Assembly: GCA_903885665.1 (NCBI GenBank)
Contig: CAISJL010000149.1
Coordinates: forward strand, 1 to 43,306
DNA from: an uncultured beta proteobacterium
GTDB lineage: Bacteria > Pseudomonadota > Gammaproteobacteria > Burkholderiales > SG8-41
Direction: 5' to 3'
DNA length: 43,306 nucleotides
The translations under genes and the position numbers were made by a program. The notes beneath the pieces are model-generated. The model made no database searches, was not told the DNA's origin, and was given only the letters and a program-made list of their open reading frames with translations. This document shows, piece after piece, positions 7,954-17,095 of this stretch. Position 1 is the stretch's first letter, and each line of letters starts with the position of its first letter.

Positions 7954-10050
7954 ATGATTCGCTACGCGCTCACTATATTCTCTAGTGCATTTTTACTGTT
8001 TCTGGTACAACCCATTCTCGCTAAACAAGTGTTGCCATGGTTTGGCGGGTCGGCTGCGGTATGGTCGACTTGCTTAATGTTCTTTCAGTTCGTATTGCTT
8101 TGTGGCTATGCCTATGCCGACTGGTCAGTGCGGTACTTGCGCCCCCGCATGCAAGTGCTTCTGCACGGCACGCTCTTAATCATCAGCCTGTTCTCACTAC
8201 CCATTATTGCCAGCAGTCAATGGAAACCTACTGGTAACGAAGATCCTGCAAGCTTGATTCTAGGGCTACTCACCGCCACAATTGGTCTGCCTTACTTTTT
8301 GTTATCGACCACCGGACCATTGCTACAAGCATGGTTTAACCGCAGCTATCCACAAGCCACTAATGTCTATCGTTTGTTCGCGCTATCCAACGGCGCATCA
8401 TTAATCGCGCTCATTGCCTACCCCTTTGTCGTTGAACCCTACACCACAACAGAACAACAATCGATCAGCTGGAGTGTGGCTTACGGATTGTTTGTTGTGC
8501 TTTGCATCAGCTCCGCCTATCTTAGCCTTGGCGGCCAAGGCACACCACTGAACACTAAGCCAACCTCAAGTACGCCAGAGCGCGCACCGCGCGTCGGTGA
8601 CTATCTCTTATGGATGACGCTGGCTGCTATGGGCTCATTCATGTTGATTGCGGTCACCAACCACATCACCCATGATGTCGCCTCTGTACCGTTCTTATGG
8701 ATTGTGCCGCTGAGTCTGTATTTGCTGTCGTTTGTCTTATGCTTTGAAGGGCGCAGCTGGTACAAACGAAATGTATTTTTCTTGCCCTTAGCTATCTTGG
8801 TTCCAGCCATGGCTTGGGGTTTACACGCGCATGGCGGTGTGCTCAACATCAAGCAAGCCATCCCCTTGTTCTGCGCAGGGCTGATGGTGATGTGTATGTT
8901 CTTTCATGGCGAACTCGCGGCGCTAAAACCAAGCCCACGCTATCTAACCAGCTTCTATCTCATGATCTCTCTGGGTGGTGCTGTCGGGGGTTTACTCATC
9001 GGCTTTGTAGCCCCCAAGCTCTTCAACACCTACTACGAATTTGGGCTTGGCCTCATACTGACGACACTGCTGGCCGCCTATTTGCCGCGTCGACGCATGC
9101 TACCTGACCCTCTCAGATCTAATGCCATGTGGTGGCGAAAGTTTTCTCGCGGCGCCAATCCCCAACGGATTATTCTGCCCAGCCTAGCTCTCATCGCCAC
9201 ACTGGTAACCAGCTACCACGTCTATACCTATGTAGATATGCTCTCTAACGAGACCCGCGTTATGTCACGCAATTTCTACGGCACGCTGCGGGTGAAAGAC
9301 TACGGCAGCACTGAGCCGTCTGACGGCACCCGCCGACTATTGCATGGTGTGATTATGCATGGCGAACAATTTCTATCCCCCGCACGACAGCGCGAAGCAA
9401 CCTCGTACTACGGCCCTACTTCAGGCGTTGGACGTATCATTCGCCTCAAAACAGAACATGCTGCAAGCATTCGTGTGGGCGTCATTGGCTTAGGTGCAGG
9501 CACCTTGGCAGTCTACGGTAGGCCACAAGACTTCTACCGCTTCTACGAAATCAACCCGCAGGTGGTGGCGCTCGCACAAAGCGAATTTAGCTATCTTAAG
9601 AATAGCTCTGCTCATATTGAAACAGTGCTTGGCGATGCACGACTCAGCTTAGAGCGAGAGCAAATAGCCTCTTATGACATCATCGTCATTGACGCCTTCT
9701 CTAGTGACTCTATCCCTACGCATTTAATGACACAACAAGCGATGGCCGTCTATTTAAAAAATCTCAAACCCGATGGCGTGATCGCATTTCATACCACGAA
9801 CAGATTTATAAACTTACCACCTGTTATTAAACGAATTGCCGATTACTTTAATCTCAGCACTAGCCTAATCAGTGACAGTCCGAGTGAAGAATCGCCGCTC
9901 TCAAACACTGATTGGGTACTGGTCACCCGCAGTCAAGTATTGCTGCAGCAATCTTTGCTCAGTGAATCGGCAAGCGAAATTGATAAAATTCCGCACCTAC
10001 CAATATGGACAGACAGCTTTAATAATTTGTTTCGGGTGCTTAAAAATTAA
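7954..10050 (+). CDS. polytopic membrane protein fused to spermidine-synthase-like domain
   Basis: A 698-aa two-part protein. The N-terminal part of roughly 430 residues contains about ten hydrophobic segments (the first is residues 1-23), resembling the fused MFS/spermidine synthase family. The C-terminal part is a Rossmann methyltransferase-like domain of spermidine synthase type: VIGLGAG near residue 510 for the nucleotide, an acidic EINP after the next strand, GDAR, and DAFSSDSIP near 580. Members of this family are often annotated as spermidine synthase, but aminopropyl transfer is unproven, and no speD-like gene is adjacent. A role in making or exporting a polyamine-like compound is inference only. 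Its 3' end overlaps that of the convergent MFS gene by 4 nt. Confidence 0.8.
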   Translation: MIRYALTIFSSAFLLFLVQPILAKQVLPWFGGSAAVWSTCLMFFQFVLLCGYAYADWSVRYLRPRMQVLLHGTLLIISLFSLPIIASSQWKPTGNEDPASLILGLLTATIGLPYFLLSTTGPLLQAWFNRSYPQATNVYRLFALSNGASLIALIAYPFVVEPYTTTEQQSISWSVAYGLFVVLCISSAYLSLGGQGTPLNTKPTSSTPERAPRVGDYLLWMTLAAMGSFMLIAVTNHITHDVASVPFLWIVPLSLYLLSFVLCFEGRSWYKRNVFFLPLAILVPAMAWGLHAHGGVLNIKQAIPLFCAGLMVMCMFFHGELAALKPSPRYLTSFYLMISLGGAVGGLLIGFVAPKLFNTYYEFGLGLILTTLLAAYLPRRRMLPDPLRSNAMWWRKFSRGANPQRIILPSLALIATLVTSYHVYTYVDMLSNETRVMSRNFYGTLRVKDYGSTEPSDGTRRLLHGVIMHGEQFLSPARQREATSYYGPTSGVGRIIRLKTEHAASIRVGVIGLGAGTLAVYGRPQDFYRFYEINPQVVALAQSEFSYLKNSSAHIETVLGDARLSLEREQIASYDIIVIDAFSSDSIPTHLMTQQAMAVYLKNLKPDGVIAFHTTNRFINLPPVIKRIADYFNLSTSLISDSPSEESPLSNTDWVLVTRSQVLLQQSLLSESASEIDKIPHLPIWTDSFNNLFRVLKN

Positions 10051-11195
10051 GGTGGCGGTAGCGATCGAGTGCGTCTGACTAGCCAGCCCCCCAGACTCAT
10101 TAAGCTTGCATTGGCAAACCACACTGGCGCATAACCAAACATAGTGCCTAAGCTACCAAAAGCCAAGGGAATAAGTAAATGTGTGAGGTTATTGACCGTA
10201 ACACGCAAGCCAGAGGCTTCAGACGAGCGGCCCTCTGGCGCCAGCGCAAAGATTAAGGACATTGACATCGGCTGACCACAGCCCACACCCAAACCCAATA
10301 GGAAAGACACGGCACACAAAGCGGCAATATGCTGCACAAAAGCAAATAACACAAAAGCTGTAGCCGCTACAAAAATTGCCGTAATCAAGATGTCGGTTTC
10401 TGTAGATCGCTTCAACAACCAAGGTAGTAGTGCGCGAATCACAAAGGTCGCAAATGCAAACACACCAAGGATAATGCCAATCATTGAAGCCGACAATCCA
10501 ATGCCATGGCCATACAAAGGCATATAGAAATTAAATAAATCCCAGCCAGCCGATATAAAACCGCTCGCTAAAAATGCATTCCGTAGTTGTGGCATACGCC
10601 ACAACTCTAAGACACTACCTGTGGCATTTTCAGTGGCACTCCCTGCTACCGCCTTGGGCAGGAAATCAGAGCGGAAAATCAACATCAAGACGGGAATAAT
10701 GGTAAATGCAGAGAGTACTAAAAATGCATTTAAGTGGCCTAAATAGTCAATCGAGAAACCTGAGATCAGAGGGCCCACAAATCCCGCACCTGAGAATGCC
10801 AAACTCACTAAGGCGTAATTACTCGATCGATGCTCGGCGCCACCCAAACCACCCGCAATGCCGGTGACCGTGACAAAGAAACAATGAAATGAGGAACCCA
10901 TCAAAAACGCAACCAAATAGAGCGTTAATAATGCAGGCCATAACACTGCCAGAATCAATGCGATACCAAGGCCACACGAACCAAGCAACATCGGAATTCT
11001 TGGGCCTACGCGATCTGCAAGACGACCTATCGCAATCGCAAAAACCAAGGGGAACAAAGCATAGAGCGCCATCAACACGCCCACTTGCGCTTGGGTAGCA
11101 CCCAGTTGCAGCGCATACAAAGACACGACAACCCGGCTACCACCGAAGGCAATATGGTTGAGAACAATCAGAACCAGTGTCAGATAAATAGCCAT
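10047..11195 (-). CDS. MFS transporter
   Basis: A 382-aa major facilitator with about 12 hydrophobic segments. The loop between the second and third helices carries the MFS signature GRLADRVGPR. A conserved-looking GLGVGCGQP segment lies in the second half. The length is typical for a drug- or metabolite-efflux-type MFS protein; the substrate cannot be assigned. The gene converges on the membrane/spermidine-synthase-like gene, with stop codons overlapping at 10047-10050. A palindrome at 11291-11310 lies about 100 nt upstream of its start and may be an operator. Confidence 0.85.
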   Translation of the reverse strand: MAIYLTLVLIVLNHIAFGGSRVVVSLYALQLGATQAQVGVLMALYALFPLVFAIAIGRLADRVGPRIPMLLGSCGLGIALILAVLWPALLTLYLVAFLMGSSFHCFFVTVTGIAGGLGGAEHRSSNYALVSLAFSGAGFVGPLISGFSIDYLGHLNAFLVLSAFTIIPVLMLIFRSDFLPKAVAGSATENATGSVLELWRMPQLRNAFLASGFISAGWDLFNFYMPLYGHGIGLSASMIGIILGVFAFATFVIRALLPWLLKRSTETDILITAIFVAATAFVLFAFVQHIAALCAVSFLLGLGVGCGQPMSMSLIFALAPEGRSSEASGLRVTVNNLTHLLIPLAFGSLGTMFGYAPVWFANASLMSLGGWLVRRTRSLPPP

Positions 11196-11290
11196 TCGTG
11201 CCGTTTAGATATCACGCATCAAAGAAAAGTAGGCACTACAGCTCGCACTACATACACCAGTGATTCTAGCACTAGATCGACACACCACGA

Positions 11291-11310
11291 GTCATGATCC
11301 ACATCATGAC
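11291..11310. promoter_or_regulatory. perfect palindrome upstream of MFS gene
   Basis: GTCATGAT and ATCATGAC are separated by 4 nt (CCAC), forming a perfect 8-bp inverted repeat. It lies between the endopeptidase gene and the MFS gene. There is no T-run on either side, so a dimeric regulator site is more likely than a terminator. Confidence 0.35.
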
Positions 11311-11434
11311 CGCCACAACCAATATTTAGTCAGTTCATGACTGCAAAATTATTCGATACCTTTGCGCGAGATTCCAGATGATACTCACGATCATTATGGC
11401 TGTCGGGACTAACTGTTGATATTAACTCTCGACA

Positions 11435-12472
11435 TTAACCAGCAGCAGACTCCGTGCCGCGGGTCTCAACCCATTGCTTAATTCGGATCGCATCATTAAT
11501 CCGCGTAGACTTACCCGCAGCATCTAGCAATACAACAATGAGTGACTTCCCAGCCATTTTGGTCTGCATGACTAAACACCGCCCAGCCTCATTGGTATAA
11601 CCGGTCTTAGACAAGCCAATATGCCACTCTTGTTGAGTCACCAATTGATTAGAGTTTCTATACTTTGCTTCTCGGCCGTTGTATAAACGCACGGTTAGCG
11701 CATTCTCAGTGGTAAACTCTCGAATCAATGGATATTGGTAAGCAGCCGCCACCATTTTTGATAAATCTTGCGCTGTTGAGACATTTTCTCTAGACAAGCC
11801 CGTCCCATCCACAAAACGCGTATGCAACATATTGAGCTCAAGCGTCTTTTGATTCATTGCGGAAATAAATGCAGCACGCCCACCGGGATAAGCACGCGTT
11901 AACGCACTGGCGGCACGGTTCTCAGAGGACATCAACGCCAAATGCAGCAATTCTCTGCGACTCAAAGTAGTGCCAACTGACAAGCGTGAAGTGGTGCTTT
12001 TTATTTGATCCTTATCCGCCTCAGAGATCGTGATCATGTCCTGATTTGACAAGCCCGCATCTATAACCACCATCGCAGTCATCAGTTTAGTGATCGAGGC
12101 AATCGGAGTCACGTGATCAATATTTTTAGAAAATATCGGACGTCCTTCAGACTGGTCCAATACCAAAACTGTTGCGGAGTTTAAATCGCCGCTTTTTAGA
12201 TCCGCCGGATTAAACGGTGGATGTGGTTTGGCAATCTTATGATTGGTCTTTTTTACACTCTTAGCGGCCACTTGCTTTGGCTTGGCTTTAGTAGGCGAGT
12301 TTGCGGTCGACTTGCTTACAGGAGACTTACTTGCTGTTGGCGCTGGTGAGGGTTTGCGCTTGACAGCTTCTTGCTGTGCGTTCAATGTCAAACTAGTGCT
12401 GATTACACAAAGCAATAAGCACCACCGTGCTGCATTTAAACACCTCTTCATCACATTCATTTCTTTGCACAT
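11435..12472 (-). CDS. pbpG: D-alanyl-D-alanine endopeptidase/carboxypeptidase (PBP7-like)
   Basis: A low-molecular-weight penicillin-binding protein (peptidase S11) that trims or cleaves peptidoglycan cross-links in the periplasm. The three active-site motifs are present: S126-I-T-K129, S183-E-N185 and K289-T-G291. A signal peptide is visible near the start (hydrophobic run ending LNA). Residues about 36-88 form a Lys/Pro/Ser/Ala-rich linker that probably spans the envelope. In-frame ATGs at 12460 and 12451 are alternatives; the last gives the most conventional signal peptide (MKRCLNAARW). The C-terminus ends soon after the KTG domain, without a membrane-anchoring amphipathic tail, which favours the PbpG-type over the DacA-type. 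The symbol is a family-level assignment. Confidence 0.85.
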   Translation of the reverse strand: MCKEMNVMKRCLNAARWCLLLCVISTSLTLNAQQEAVKRKPSPAPTASKSPVSKSTANSPTKAKPKQVAAKSVKKTNHKIAKPHPPFNPADLKSGDLNSATVLVLDQSEGRPIFSKNIDHVTPIASITKLMTAMVVIDAGLSNQDMITISEADKDQIKSTTSRLSVGTTLSRRELLHLALMSSENRAASALTRAYPGGRAAFISAMNQKTLELNMLHTRFVDGTGLSRENVSTAQDLSKMVAAAYQYPLIREFTTENALTVRLYNGREAKYRNSNQLVTQQEWHIGLSKTGYTNEAGRCLVMQTKMAGKSLIVVLLDAAGKSTRINDAIRIKQWVETRGTESAAG

Positions 12473-12797
12473 GTTAGGCCATAACTTAAAAACTGCTCAG
12501 AGCAATCTGCATACCTGACTGCCCCACATATATACAATGAAAAACTCCTGAAAAATACTGTTTTAGAAGCTATTTTTCAAGCAATTTCGGATGGATTGCA
12601 TGTTCACAGAACATCAATCCGGTTAATGTATCATGAACAGGCCCCTCACCCCAAACCTTGAATCTCTATAAAAGATCTTTAAATTGCAATTCGAAGTGAT
12701 ATTCTAATGACTATGCAACTCGAAGCTGATCATTAATCTATCTACGGCATCAGTATCCATATCCGATAAATCATATTACTGAATTTAAATCTTACGA
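12473..12797. other. divergent intergenic region, endopeptidase / two-component system
   Basis: This 325-nt AT-rich gap separates the minus-strand endopeptidase gene from the plus-strand response regulator. It holds a promoter candidate for the endopeptidase (12553-12581). No convincing -35/-10 pair or direct-repeat response-regulator box was identified ahead of 12798. I saw no ORF worth reporting. Confidence 0.45.
12553..12581 (-). promoter_or_regulatory. candidate promoter of the endopeptidase gene
   Basis: On the minus strand a TTGAAA -35 box (12581-12576) is followed after 17 nt by TATTTT (12558-12553). This would give a leader of roughly 75-90 nt before the start codon. It is a pattern match only. 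Confidence 0.35.
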
Positions 12798-13472
12798 ATG
12801 CGCATTCTTATTGCTGAAGACTATCCAATACTGGCGAATGGTTTAATCAAAGCGTTCAAGGCTGCGGATTACGCAGTAGATCATGCAGGCACAGGTATTG
12901 AAGCCGACAATCTGATTGCTTCAGAACGCTTTGATGTCATCATCCTAGATATTGGCCTGCCCGAAATTGACGGCTATGAAGTGCTGAAACGATTACGTCG
13001 CAGAGGTTGCAAAACGCCCGTCTTACTGTTGACTGCACATGACGCCGTCCAAGACCGGGTCAAAGGCCTCGATCTGGGTGCTGATGATTACCTCACCAAA
13101 CCCTATGACCTGCCAGAACTCGAAGCCCGTGTACGCGCATTAATCCGCCGCGGACATTCGGGTGGCAGTGCCGAACTCACACACGGCAACTTAGTCCTCG
13201 ACATGGCGGGACGACGAGCCACTGTGAATCAAGCGCCACTAGAGCTATCGGCGCGAGAAATCGGCGTTCTCGAAATTTTAATGCTGCGCGCCGGTCGCGT
13301 TGTGAGCAAAGAGCAAATTGCAGAGCAAATTTATAGCTTAGGTGAGGAAGTTGGTGCAAATGCCATCGAGGTCTATGTCCATCGATTACGCAAAAAAATT
13401 GAAACTGCCGCGCTCACCATACGCACGATACGCGGCTTAGGCTATTTACTAGAAAAACCTAAACATGACTAA
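12798..13472 (+). CDS. OmpR/PhoB-family response regulator, TctD-like
   Basis: A 224-aa response regulator. The receiver domain (about 1-115) has the acidic pocket ED near residues 7-8, phosphoacceptor D51 in IILDIGLP, T79 and K101 in the LTKPYD loop. The OmpR-type winged-helix domain follows, with the typical ELSAREIGVLEILM and NAIEVYVHRLRKKI segments. The start has no strong Shine-Dalgarno sequence, but the N-terminus MRILIAED is canonical. It overlaps the downstream kinase gene by 8 nt, so the pair is translationally coupled. The kinase type suggests a TctD-like role controlling uptake of tri- or dicarboxylates, which fits the nearby Bug receptors, but the targets are inferred. Confidence 0.92.
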   Translation: MRILIAEDYPILANGLIKAFKAADYAVDHAGTGIEADNLIASERFDVIILDIGLPEIDGYEVLKRLRRRGCKTPVLLLTAHDAVQDRVKGLDLGADDYLTKPYDLPELEARVRALIRRGHSGGSAELTHGNLVLDMAGRRATVNQAPLELSAREIGVLEILMLRAGRVVSKEQIAEQIYSLGEEVGANAIEVYVHRLRKKIETAALTIRTIRGLGYLLEKPKHD

Positions 13473-14862
13473 GGCTCGGAATTTACGCACGCGCCTATTA
13501 CTGTGGGTGAGCTCACCCCTGATTGCATTATGGATTGCTAGCTCTTGGATTGATCATGATATCGCCACCGGCTTTGTGAACCTGACTTACGATCGCGCAC
13601 TACTAGATACTGCACTAGACTTAGGCCGCAACGTACGCGAGGTCAACAATAAGCTCTCCATCGATCTACCGACTACTGTGATTGACATGTTGGTCTCCGG
13701 TGAAGAAGGGCAACGTTTGTTCTACCGGGCTAATAGCCCTAGCGGCGACTTGATTGCAGGCGACTCTGACTTACCCAAACCACCCAAGTCAGCACAAACA
13801 GAGCGTATCACCTACTACAACAGCACCTATCACGGCGCGCCTATTCGGGCTGTAGCCGTGCGTAGCCCAGTCCAACCAGGCACCGGCAAAGGCAGTGTAT
13901 TGATTGAGATCGCAGAGCATACTGAAGGCCGCAATAGCTATGCGCAGCAAATCATGTTACGGATGATAATACCGCAAGGTATATTGGTCATCTTAGCCAT
14001 TCTATCGATCTGGTTTGGCGTAGGCTTAGCGCTGCAACGGTTGCAAGTGATTCAAAACGATATCGAACAGCGCTCACACATTGATCTGAGCCCTATTGAA
14101 CGAGATAGCGTGCCCTCTGAAATCCAGCCCCTCATCGACGCGATGAATGGATTGTTATCCAGGCTCAATGCCGCTTTATCTCTACAACACCAGTTTATCG
14201 CAGACGCCGCACATCAGCTACGCACGCCCGTGGCCGCTATCAAAGCACAAACCGAGCTTGCTCAACGTCAGGCGCAATCGCCAGAGGTGCTGGCAACGTT
14301 GAATTACTTAGTGAATGCTGCCGACCATGCCGGTCACTTGGTAAATCAATTACTGACTATGGCTCGCGCTCAACCTGGTGCCAATCGTCATATTCAATTA
14401 GAGTCGGTCGATTTAGTACAGGTTACGCGTAACGTAACCGAGGATTGGGTGCCGCAAGCGATTCAACGTAATATTGACTTAGGGTTTGATCAATTGAGCG
14501 AAAACCTGCCATTAATTATGGCTGATCCCGATCTGATTCGAGAACTACTCAGTAACTTAATCGATAACGCTGTACATTACACACCTGATAACGGGCGCAT
14601 CACAGTTCGTGTTTATCAAAGCCTAAATGAGATTGCACTCGAAGTTGAAGATTCTGGTCCGGGCATACCGGAGCAAGAACGTCTGCAGGTGTTTCAACGT
14701 TTCTACCGTGTACCAGGCACCAACTCAAATGGCTGTGGTCTCGGTTTAGCGATTGTTCATGAAATCGCATCTAGCCACCATGCAAGGGTGAGCATCGACG
14801 ATGGGCCACAGGGCATTGGTGCCACACTACGGGTTTACTTTAAACAAACCACCAGTATCTAA
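13465..14862 (+). CDS. sensor histidine kinase, TctE-like
   Basis: A 465-aa membrane kinase partnered with the preceding regulator. One transmembrane helix lies at about 9-27. A periplasmic sensor of roughly 140 residues follows, with the FVNLTYDRALLDTALDL start typical of the 2CSK_N domain of TctE/QseC-like kinases. A second helix is at about 165-190, then the HisKA domain with H250 in AHQLRTP, and the ATPase domain with the N box (NLIDNAVHYTP), DSGPGIP and GCGLGLAIVHE. The sensor type is associated with carboxylate sensing, which is why I link it to the Bug receptors; direct evidence is absent. The stop codon sits inside the first of three 12-bp repeats. Confidence 0.92.
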   Translation: MTKARNLRTRLLLWVSSPLIALWIASSWIDHDIATGFVNLTYDRALLDTALDLGRNVREVNNKLSIDLPTTVIDMLVSGEEGQRLFYRANSPSGDLIAGDSDLPKPPKSAQTERITYYNSTYHGAPIRAVAVRSPVQPGTGKGSVLIEIAEHTEGRNSYAQQIMLRMIIPQGILVILAILSIWFGVGLALQRLQVIQNDIEQRSHIDLSPIERDSVPSEIQPLIDAMNGLLSRLNAALSLQHQFIADAAHQLRTPVAAIKAQTELAQRQAQSPEVLATLNYLVNAADHAGHLVNQLLTMARAQPGANRHIQLESVDLVQVTRNVTEDWVPQAIQRNIDLGFDQLSENLPLIMADPDLIRELLSNLIDNAVHYTPDNGRITVRVYQSLNEIALEVEDSGPGIPEQERLQVFQRFYRVPGTNSNGCGLGLAIVHEIASSHHARVSIDDGPQGIGATLRVYFKQTTSI

Positions 14863-14892
14863 ATTAACATCTAAATTAACACCTAAATCAAT
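14857..14892. repeat. three tandem 12-bp units spanning the kinase stop codon
   Basis: Two identical ATCTAAATTAAC units are followed by a third with three substitutions (ACCTAAATCAAT). The stop codon of the kinase gene lies within the first unit. If the first two copies were added by slippage the protein end would be unchanged, since the stop comes first. Confidence 0.7.
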
Positions 14893-14974
14893 ACGGCTAT
14901 AAATCATTACCACTATAAACCACTAAAAATGACTTCTGCACTAGGTCATATCCGCGATAGATGAATACAAACCG

Positions 14975-16777
14975 TTATTCTCGCGCGGCTTCTTCTTGTT
15001 GCTGAAGCGCCCACATCTGGGCATAGCTTCCACCTAAACTTAATAGGGTTGCGTGACTACCACGCTCAACTACGGCTCCCTGATCTAACACCAAAATCTC
15101 ATCCGCATCCATAATTGTTGAGAGTCTATGCGCAATCACTAAAGTTGTGCGGCCACGGGCGATTGCATCGAGTTCTTTTTGAATTGCCTGCTCGGTCCGA
15201 GAGTCCAATGCCGAAGTTGCCTCATCAAATATCATCACCCGAGGATTTTTTAAGATCGCACGCGCTATCGCAACTCGTTGCTTCTCGCCCCCCGAGAGCT
15301 TAAGACCGCGCTCTCCCACCATTGCCTCGTAACCGTCTGGCAAGCTCTCAATAAACTCATGAATATGCGCAGCTTTGGCAGCTGCAATCACCTCATCGCG
15401 CGAGGCCGCTGGTCGACCATAATGAATATTGAAATAAATCGTATCGTTAAATAACACGGTATCTTGGGGCACAATCGCAATCGCACTGCGCAGACTGGAC
15501 TGCGTCAACTCGCGCACATCAATGCCATTGAGATAAATGGCACCGCTGGAGACATCATAGAATCGATACAAGAGTCGCGCCAGTGTTGATTTACCGGCGC
15601 CGCTGGCTCCCACTACTGCAACCTTTGCTGCCGGTGCGATTTCAAAACTCATACCAAACAAAATTTGACGCCGCGCATCGTATCCAAAATCAACCGCACT
15701 AAACGACACAGTCACCGGACCCTCAGGCAGGTTCTTTGCAAGCGGTGCGTCAGCAATCTCACGATGCTCGTGCAGCAAGCCAAACATCTTATCCATATCG
15801 ATGAGGGCTTGCTTAATTTCGCGATACGCCATACCCAAGAAATTCAATGGGATATAGAGTTGAATCAACAATCCATTTACCAACACCAAATCACCAATAG
15901 ATAAGTCACGGGCAACCACACCTTGGGCACATAAAATCATCAATGCAGTAGCCGCTACTGCAATAATTGTTGCTTGACCCACATTCAACAATCCCAGAGA
16001 AGCTTCGTTGCGTACCGCCATCACTTCATAGCGTTGCAAACTATCGTCATAGCGGCGCACTTCAAATTCTTCGTTATTAAAATATTTAACGGTCTCAAAA
16101 TTCAGCAAACTATCTACTGCACGTGTATTCGCTTTGGAGTCGAGGTCATTAGCTTGACGACGAATCGCGGTACGCCACTCAGTAATACCAATAGTGAATG
16201 CAATATAAACCACTACGGCCACAGCGGTGACGGCAACAAATCGCCAATCAAATTTAGCTAACAATACTAATGCCACCAAGATGAACTCTAAGATCACTGG
16301 AATAATCGAGAACAACATAAATGACAGCAGCGTTGAAATGCCACGAGTGCCACGCTCGATATCTCGAGTCATCCCGCCAGTTTGCCGATCGAGATGAAAC
16401 CGCAAAGAAAGCGCATGCAAATGTCGAAATACAGCAAGCGCGATGCGCCGTGTTGCGCGCTGCGTAACTGGAATAAAAACCACATCTCTTAATTCAGCAA
16501 ACAGCACGGTTGATAATCTCAACACGCCATAGATCACTAACAGCGCCAGTGGCAGAACTAACACAGCGGTGCGTGCATCAAGACCATCGACAATGCTCTT
16601 GAGTACGAGTGGCACGCCAACATTAGCGAGTTTTGCAGCAATCAAAAACATCACTGCAACGGCTACTCGCCACTTATATTCCATGAGATAGGGCAGCAAT
16701 ATTGGTACCACTTGCCAATCTTTACCATTAGATTTTGTAGAAGTGGGATGGGCGCGGCGGGCGCGATCAGCAGTCAT
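14975..16777 (-). CDS. ABC half-transporter, Atm1/HMT type
   Basis: A 600-aa protein with a fused membrane domain (about residues 25-340, six hydrophobic helices) and an ATPase domain. Walker A GASGAGKST lies near residue 390, the signature LSGGEKQRVAIARAI near 493, Walker B VMIFDEATSALD, and the H-loop IAHRLST. The ERGTRGISTLLSFMLF and NFETVKYFNNE segments are characteristic of the Atm1/HMT1/ABCB7 family. That family exports glutathione-linked compounds or metal-glutathione complexes and helps with heavy metal tolerance and Fe-S homeostasis. It would act as a homodimer in the inner membrane. It is transcribed alone on the minus strand, between the kinase gene and nadA; no functional partner is evident. 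Confidence 0.88.
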   Translation of the reverse strand: MTADRARRAHPTSTKSNGKDWQVVPILLPYLMEYKWRVAVAVMFLIAAKLANVGVPLVLKSIVDGLDARTAVLVLPLALLVIYGVLRLSTVLFAELRDVVFIPVTQRATRRIALAVFRHLHALSLRFHLDRQTGGMTRDIERGTRGISTLLSFMLFSIIPVILEFILVALVLLAKFDWRFVAVTAVAVVVYIAFTIGITEWRTAIRRQANDLDSKANTRAVDSLLNFETVKYFNNEEFEVRRYDDSLQRYEVMAVRNEASLGLLNVGQATIIAVAATALMILCAQGVVARDLSIGDLVLVNGLLIQLYIPLNFLGMAYREIKQALIDMDKMFGLLHEHREIADAPLAKNLPEGPVTVSFSAVDFGYDARRQILFGMSFEIAPAAKVAVVGASGAGKSTLARLLYRFYDVSSGAIYLNGIDVRELTQSSLRSAIAIVPQDTVLFNDTIYFNIHYGRPAASRDEVIAAAKAAHIHEFIESLPDGYEAMVGERGLKLSGGEKQRVAIARAILKNPRVMIFDEATSALDSRTEQAIQKELDAIARGRTTLVIAHRLSTIMDADEILVLDQGAVVERGSHATLLSLGGSYAQMWALQQQEEAARE

Positions 16778-16993
16778 GCAGAAACCTTTGTCCTAACAGA
16801 AAATTAATATAATCCAATACATCCACAATACATCCAATGTATCCAAAATCAGCATTAGCCATTACTAGATATCGCGATCGATAGACCCTAGATTGAAATA
16901 CAGCTCATGACTAAAGATCCCATCATAGTCAACAATCCTATGGCAACGCATAGAACGGCGAGCTTTCATTTACTTTATTTAATATGGCAGTAT

Positions 16994-17030
16994 CGCACAT
17001 CTACCGAGGGTTTTACCTGATAGATGTGCG
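16994..17030. repeat. 10-bp perfect inverted repeat
   Basis: CGCACATCTA and TAGATGTGCG are separated by 17 nt, forming a perfect stem about 70 nt downstream of nadA. Neither flank has a T-run. It could be an RNA 3' structure, part of a small RNA, or an operator for the ABC transporter gene about 220 nt downstream on the minus strand. Confidence 0.6.
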
Positions 17031-17072
17031 GCTATGCAATCACAAGGGATTGGGAGCACTCATATCCGACCT

Positions 17073-17095
17073 GAATGGCCGGATAGCAACGCCAA
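17073..17095 (-). terminator. hairpin directly after nadA
   Basis: On the minus strand a 9-bp stem (TATCCGGCC / GGTCGGATA, one G-U pair) with a 5-nt loop starts 2 nt after the nadA stop codon. No U-tract follows, so it may be a 3' stabiliser or part of a factor-dependent terminator. Confidence 0.4.
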
